The notes under the pieces are model-generated. The model did no database searches and was not told where the DNA came from. It saw nothing but the letters and a program-made list of their open reading frames with translations. From positions 1 to 17,957 of the forward strand of contig JABJQE010000345.1 in the NCBI GenBank assembly GCA_018663565.1: a stretch of DNA of 17,957 bases. The letters run 5' to 3'. Numbering within the stretch: position 1 is the first letter of the stretch; each line of letters opens with the position of its first letter. The translations under genes and the position numbers were made by a program. Shown here one piece after another: positions 14,558 through 17,957 of this stretch. Origin of the DNA: Phycisphaerae bacterium (GTDB lineage Bacteria; Planctomycetota; Phycisphaerae; Phycisphaerales; SM1A02).

Positions 14558-14567
14558 ACGGTAGCCT
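14558..14567. promoter_or_regulatory. Putative bidirectional promoter core, membrane protein / pseudouridine synthase
   Basis: ACGGTAGCCT fits ANNNTANNNT. Minus-strand TACCGT lies 7 nt before ATG 14550 (leaderless type). Plus-strand TAGCCT (14562-14567) would start a transcript near 14575, giving a short leader to ATG 14600 or one of about 136 nt to ATG 14711. The hexamers share the central TA, as at 1899-1908. Confidence 0.45.
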
Positions 14568-14599
14568 ATCGCTTTTCCAGCCCACATTTGCCATCACAC

Positions 14600-15541
14600 A
14601 TGACACACCCACCACGCCAACCTGACGAGATCACTCCCGGCTGGATTACTCCACGCGGCAACACGGGGGCATCTGACCACCCCTCCGGAGGTTCGCAGGG
14701 CGAAGGCTTCATGCAAGATGCCACGCGAGGACCACGGCTTCAGAAGGTACTTGCGGCAGCTGGCATCGGATCGCGACGAGCCTGCGAGACACTGGTGGCC
14801 GAGGGGGCCGTCTGTGTCAATGGCATCGTGATTCAATCGCTGCCGGCTTGGGTTGACCCCCAACGAGATTCTATCACCGTCAATGGAAGCAGAGTCAAGA
14901 CCGGCGCGCCGAGCGTATGCGTCATGCTCTTCAAGCCACGCGGTGTTATTTGCTCATCGTCCGATCCAGAGGAACGACGACAAGTCGTTGATCTCGTGCA
15001 GCATCCCTCCAAGGTGCGGCTGTACAGCATTGGACGCCTCGACATGGATTCCTCCGGCCTTTTGCTTCTCACCAACGACGGCGATCTCTCGCAATTGCTC
15101 AGCCATCCTTCGAACCACGTCCATCGCATCTACGAAGTGTCCGTCAACGGACAAGTTGAGCCAGGCACCATTCGCAGACTTGAACGTGGCATCACGCTTA
15201 CCGATGAGCACAGCGGTCGCACACGACTCGCACGGTTTCATTCCGCGAAGATTATCCGGGCCCAGCGTGATCGAACGAAGATGCGAGTCGTGCTGACCGA
15301 AGGGCGTAATCGTCAAATTCGCCGCATGATGCTTGCGCTTGGACACCCAGTTCGAAAGCTACGCCGCGTTGCAATTGGCCCACTCAAACTCGATGGCTTA
15401 CAGACCGGGCAGTGGCGAGACCTCACCGAGCGTGAGCTGAGAATGCTCGTTGAGAATGCCAAACGCAAAACAAAGAAGAAGAGCAAGAAGACCGCGCGGC
15501 CGCGGAAGAAGACAGAGAAGAGAACAGATCAGTCCTCTTGA
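14600..15541 (+). CDS. RsuA/RluB/RluF-type rRNA pseudouridine synthase
   Basis: Isomerises a uridine in 16S or 23S rRNA. After a polar N-terminal extension come an S4 RNA-binding domain (RLQKVLAAAGIGSRRACE ... VCVNG) and the catalytic domain with YSIGRLDMDSSGLLLLTNDG, where the RLD Asp is the catalytic residue, then LTEGRNRQIRRMM and VRKLRRVAIGPLKL. The last 30 residues are a Lys/Arg-rich tail. The start is uncertain: ATG 14600 gives 313 residues but no ribosome site; ATG 14711 has GAAGG 4 nt upstream and gives 276 residues beginning just before the S4 domain. The specific target uridine cannot be told. The stop overlaps convergent scpA by 13 bp. Confidence 0.85.
   Translation: MTHPPRQPDEITPGWITPRGNTGASDHPSGGSQGEGFMQDATRGPRLQKVLAAAGIGSRRACETLVAEGAVCVNGIVIQSLPAWVDPQRDSITVNGSRVKTGAPSVCVMLFKPRGVICSSSDPEERRQVVDLVQHPSKVRLYSIGRLDMDSSGLLLLTNDGDLSQLLSHPSNHVHRIYEVSVNGQVEPGTIRRLERGITLTDEHSGRTRLARFHSAKIIRAQRDRTKMRVVLTEGRNRQIRRMMLALGHPVRKLRRVAIGPLKLDGLQTGQWRDLTERELRMLVENAKRKTKKKSKKTARPRKKTEKRTDQSS
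15466..15505 (-). terminator. Possible intrinsic terminator for scpA inside the opposing gene
   Basis: On the minus strand, just past the scpA stop, CCGCG-GCCG-CGCGG (15505-15492) forms a 5-bp G-C stem with a 4-nt loop. It is followed by a pyrimidine-rich, T-dominated run to 15466, the complement of the Lys codons in the pseudouridine synthase tail. The stem is short and the T tract is interrupted, so this is tentative. Confidence 0.3.
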
Positions 15542-16314
15542 TCGTCTTCGTCTCGCAAGACCAAAGCGATGGGCCCATCGCCGTCCTGCTCAAATCGAAC
15601 CCGGAATTGCCGAACAAGTTCAAGTACGGCGAGAAACATCCCGATCCGCTGAACCGGCTGACGGCCGGCGAATGCGTCTTGCAGCGTGAGTGATTGGCCG
15701 GTTCGCCGTCCAAGTTGATCAACAATGTCTTGCTCGTACAACGCAATGGGCGTGTCATCAAGTTCCACAACGTGATCACCAAGCCGCGTGAAGTCGATGG
15801 AAGACGCGATGTGTTCGTACGCATCCGCAAGATCCATCACATGAACATCATCAAGTTCAAGCCCATCCTGCAGACGTGGGATGGCGTCTTGATCTACCGA
15901 GGTCGACACAGGGAAACGCATCGCAAACTCATGCTTCCGACCATCAAGGGCTTCGCTTGCTGCTCGAATTCGTTGATAGGCAAGTAATTGCCGAATGAGC
16001 TCGTCGCGGGGGTCGCCCTGCTCGTCCCCTTCTCCGTCGCCGCCTTCGCGTGTTTCTGGGGGCGTCAGACTGCGGGACTTGATTTCAACGAGTGTTGCAG
16101 CCATCACCAAGAACTCACCGGCCTGCTCAATATCCACGTCATCGCCGCGAGTGTGATGCAGAACATCGAGATACTGGTCTGTAATCTCCGAAATCGGAAT
16201 ATCTTGAAGATCAACCTCTGCCCGCCTCACCAAGAAGAGCAGCAAATCTAGCGGCCCCTCGAAGGCCTCAAGGGTGACCCGGTAGTCCTTCTGAGATGGT
16301 TGGTGCGTACTCAT
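15529..16314 (-). CDS. scpA: Segregation and condensation protein A
   Basis: Kleisin subunit that bridges the SMC dimer in the condensin-like SMC-ScpA-ScpB complex, needed for chromosome compaction and segregation. The 261-residue product begins with the diagnostic YRVTLEAFEGPLDLLLFLV and ISEITDQYL region (residues 10-45), then AGEFLVMAATLVEIKSR. A Gly/Asp/Glu-rich linker (about 96-110) precedes DELIRQLLAYQRIRAA. The C-terminal winged-helix part contains FLAVLELVRQFRVRFEQ. The frame extends to 16449 into the divergent kdsD region; ATG 16314 is preferred because similarity starts just after it, although only a weak GGAT precedes it. No scpB or smc is nearby. Confidence 0.93.
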   Translation of the reverse strand: MSTHQPSQKDYRVTLEAFEGPLDLLLFLVRRAEVDLQDIPISEITDQYLDVLHHTRGDDVDIEQAGEFLVMAATLVEIKSRSLTPPETREGGDGEGDEQGDPRDELIRQLLAYQRIRAASEALDGRKHEFAMRFPVSTSVDQDAIPRLQDGLELDDVHVMDLADAYEHIASSIDFTRLGDHVVELDDTPIALYEQDIVDQLGRRTGQSLTLQDAFAGRQPVQRIGMFLAVLELVRQFRVRFEQDGDGPIALVLRDEDDQED

Positions 16315-16427
16315 ACGTAGGATCCAGAGCGTGGCGATACACTGAGCAACATTCCTCGCCACCATTGACGAGACGTTGAGCATCGTACCCCGACCGGACC
16401 GCCAATTGCCGCCGGAAGAGCCACCAT
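16315..16427. other. 113-bp divergent intergenic region, scpA / kdsD
   Basis: Must hold promoters for both genes. Candidate -10 hexamers are TACGAT on the minus strand (16387-16382, 67 nt before scpA) and TACACT on the plus strand (16338-16343, 84 nt before kdsD). Neither has a clear -35 box and they do not share a symmetric core, unlike three other divergent pairs here. No hairpin or repeat stands out. Confidence 0.35.
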
Positions 16428-17480
16428 ATGACCACTGAACCACGATCATCTCAGTCCGAAGCCACCGAACACGAGGGAACCCTCGGGGTCATTACGAGCG
16501 TGCTCCGCCAAGAGGCCGAGGCACTCAACGCCATGAGCGGCTCCATCGAGCAAGGTGGACCCATCGCCGCAAACTGGTCTGCAGCGGTCAAGATGATTGA
16601 TGCCTGCAAAGGCCACCTCGTGGTGTCAGGTATGGGTAAGTCAGGTCTCGTTGGCGCCAAAATCTCGGCCACGTTCTCATCGCTGGGTATTCCATCCCAC
16701 GTTGTGCATCCAGCAGACGCGGCCCACGGCGACCTCGGGGCCATTCGCGGAGGTGATGTGGTCATGCTGCTGAGCTATTCAGGCGGAACCGCTGAGGTTG
16801 TCGAGCTTGCCACAATCCTCCGCAACGACGGCGTGGCCACGCTGGGTGTGTCCCGGAATGACTCCACGAATCTTGCTCGGGTGTGTGAAACGCATCTCGC
16901 CCTTGGAGACCTCGACGAAGCCGGCCCACTCAATCTTGCCCCGACTACCTCAACAACAGCCACACTCGCCTGCGGAGACGCCTTGGCGCTCGCAGTCGCG
17001 CACCACCGATCATTCACAGCAACCGACTTTCGACGGCGACATCCCGGCGGCTCGCTTGGTGCCATGCTCAGGCCCGTCGAAGAGTTGATCCGATTTCGCC
17101 CCGGCGAAAACCTCACCACGATCACGGCCGATGTGCCAACAGTCGAAGCACTTCGACTGAGCGACAAGGATCACGCAGGGTCAGTCCGGCACGCCGGGGC
17201 ATTGCTTGTGGTTGATGCGGACGGATGCGTCATTGGACTCTTTACCGACGGAGACCTCCGACGGCTTGTCTTGATGACCTCTGACGAACTCTCACGGCCC
17301 ATCGGCGAGGTGATGACCAAGAGCCCGCGCACTATTCATCGTGAAGCCACGCTGGGCGAAGCGCGACGCCTTGTTGCCGAATACCGGATTGATGAAATAC
17401 CGGTTGTTGATGATGATGGCCGAGCAGTTGGCCTTATCGACATCCAAGACCTCATGGCCCCACGCGTGGCGGTGGACTAA
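16428..17480 (+). CDS. kdsD: Arabinose-5-phosphate isomerase (KdsD/KpsF/GutQ family)
   Basis: Interconverts ribulose 5-phosphate and arabinose 5-phosphate, feeding KdsA in Kdo synthesis. The 350-residue protein has a SIS domain followed by two CBS domains. SIS landmarks: VVSGMGKSGLVGAKISATFSSLG, HPADAAHGDLGAI, LLSYSGGTAEV, PLNLAPTTSTTATLACGDALA and DFRRRHPGGSLG. CBS repeats lie at about 235-285 (GALLVVDADGCVIGLFTDGDLRR) and 290-347 (RIDEIPVVDDDGRAVGLIDIQDL). The start is supported by GGAAGAG 7 nt upstream. The HslV-like gene follows after 3 nt. Together with kdsA in the same window it indicates an LPS-type outer membrane. Confidence 0.95.
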   Translation: MTTEPRSSQSEATEHEGTLGVITSVLRQEAEALNAMSGSIEQGGPIAANWSAAVKMIDACKGHLVVSGMGKSGLVGAKISATFSSLGIPSHVVHPADAAHGDLGAIRGGDVVMLLSYSGGTAEVVELATILRNDGVATLGVSRNDSTNLARVCETHLALGDLDEAGPLNLAPTTSTTATLACGDALALAVAHHRSFTATDFRRRHPGGSLGAMLRPVEELIRFRPGENLTTITADVPTVEALRLSDKDHAGSVRHAGALLVVDADGCVIGLFTDGDLRRLVLMTSDELSRPIGEVMTKSPRTIHREATLGEARRLVAEYRIDEIPVVDDDGRAVGLIDIQDLMAPRVAVD

Positions 17481-17483
17481 ATC

Positions 17484-17957
17484 ATGTCAATTGTCACCGC
17501 ACTTCGACGCAACGGCCACATCACAATGGCGGCCGACACGCTGGCCCTCTTTGGTGAGGGCATGGTTATTCCTCCAGGCAATGCCTCGATCAGCAAGATC
17601 ATGCGCATCGGCGATGCGGTCGTCGGCGGCACTGGGTGGGCCGTGTACGACGACATCCTCGAGCACTTTCTAGCAGGCAGCCCGTCGCCGCCGCTTGATT
17701 CTCGCCCGGCCATCTACGCATTCTTCCTTGAGTTCTGGAAGGCACTCCGCGAAACGTACTCGCTCGTCAATGACCAATCGGCATCCAAAGAGACACCCTT
17801 CGGGGACCTCGACGCCACGTTCTTGATTGCCTCTCCTGGCGGACTTTTCAAAGTCTCGAGTGACCTGGGTGTCACGGAATTCAGGCACCATCATGCGATT
17901 GGGTCTGGCTGCGAGTACGCCCTCGGTGCCATGCATACCTTGACCCAAACTGAGACC
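17484..17957 (+). CDS. HslV/proteasome-like Ntn hydrolase (3' end beyond window)
   Basis: 158 residues are visible. The N-terminus MSIVTALRRNGHITMAAD matches the start of HslV (TTIVSVRRNGHVVIAGD) when Met is removed: Ser takes the place of nucleophile Thr1, Asp17 is conserved, and a Lys occurs in SKIMRIGD a few residues later than HslV Lys33. Further matches are VVGGTGWAVYDDILEHFL, DATFLIASPGG and AIGSGCEYALGA, the HslV GSGGPYA region. An N-terminal Ser nucleophile is inferred, not proven. It lies 3 nt after kdsD with GGTGGA 7 nt upstream. No hslU is visible, and the C-terminus lies outside the window. It could be an independent proteasome-like family rather than true HslV. Confidence 0.75.
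   Translation, partial: MSIVTALRRNGHITMAADTLALFGEGMVIPPGNASISKIMRIGDAVVGGTGWAVYDDILEHFLAGSPSPPLDSRPAIYAFFLEFWKALRETYSLVNDQSASKETPFGDLDATFLIASPGGLFKVSSDLGVTEFRHHHAIGSGCEYALGAMHTLTQTET

Noticed and set aside
14682..14691. Palindrome CCTCCGGAGG as a regulatory hairpin or ribosome site
   Set aside because: Too short to form a hairpin with a loop, and its GGAGG is about 20 nt from ATG 14711, too far for a normal Shine-Dalgarno.
15527..15543. Inverted repeat GATCA-N7-TGATC across the overlapping stops as a bidirectional terminator
   Set aside because: Only a 5-bp, partly AT stem without T tracts on either side.
1..17957. Mobile elements, CRISPR arrays, tRNA genes or defence islands
   Set aside because: No transposase, integrase, regular spaced repeats, cloverleaf sequence or defence-type domain was seen; nearly all sequence is explained by chromosomal housekeeping genes.

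Overview
The window reads as compact, moderately GC-rich chromosomal DNA from a Gram-negative bacterium, most likely a planctomycete (Phycisphaerae-like). The reasons are a DUF1570-type secreted metallopeptidase, planctomycete-style small lipoproteins, the protein-arginine kinase pair McsA/McsB in a genome that also makes the LPS sugar Kdo (KdsA, KdsD), and many genes without Shine-Dalgarno sites. The lineage is an inference from gene content only. I see no tRNA, rRNA, IS element, CRISPR array, prophage or integration signature. No gene-free stretch exceeds about 210 bases.

Layout, left to right. Bases 1-1891 (minus): a YtcJ-like amidohydrolase translationally coupled to moaC, which runs off the left edge. 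1916-2587 (plus): a lipoprotein of unknown function. 2571-4011 (minus): a DUF1444 protein followed by a lone TrpG/PabA glutamine amidotransferase. 4223-8032 (plus): a tight five-gene cluster kdsA-mcsA-mcsB-gluQ-DUF192 lipoprotein. 8033-8638 (minus): riboflavin synthase. 8733-11527 (plus): a secreted PQQ/WD-like repeat protein and purH. 11517-12101 (minus): a solitary nuoB. 12184-13203 (plus): the DUF1570-like peptidase. 13195-14550 (minus): a small membrane protein and a YihY/BrkB membrane protein. 14600-15541 (plus): an RsuA/RluB-type pseudouridine synthase. 15529-16314 (minus): scpA. 16428-17957 (plus): kdsD and a proteasome/HslV-like Ntn hydrolase, cut by the right edge.

The genes are mostly housekeeping: molybdenum cofactor, folate/tryptophan, purine and riboflavin synthesis, respiration, chromosome condensation, ribosome and tRNA modification, outer-membrane sugar synthesis and protein quality control. 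What is unusual is the architecture. All five convergent gene pairs abut or overlap at their stop codons (0-17 bp). Three divergent pairs share a symmetric -10-like core ANNNTANNNT that could fire both ways. Five starts without a Shine-Dalgarno have TANNNT placed 6-7 bp before the start codon, the signature of leaderless mRNAs, while starts with a clear Shine-Dalgarno lack it. The longest non-coding stretch (4012-4222) holds a structured leader with two perfect hairpins and a duplicated Shine-Dalgarno-like sequence ahead of the DUF1444 gene. I found no clearly new multi-gene defence or biosynthetic system. The best leads are this promoter/leader architecture and the placement of mcsAB inside a kdsA operon.
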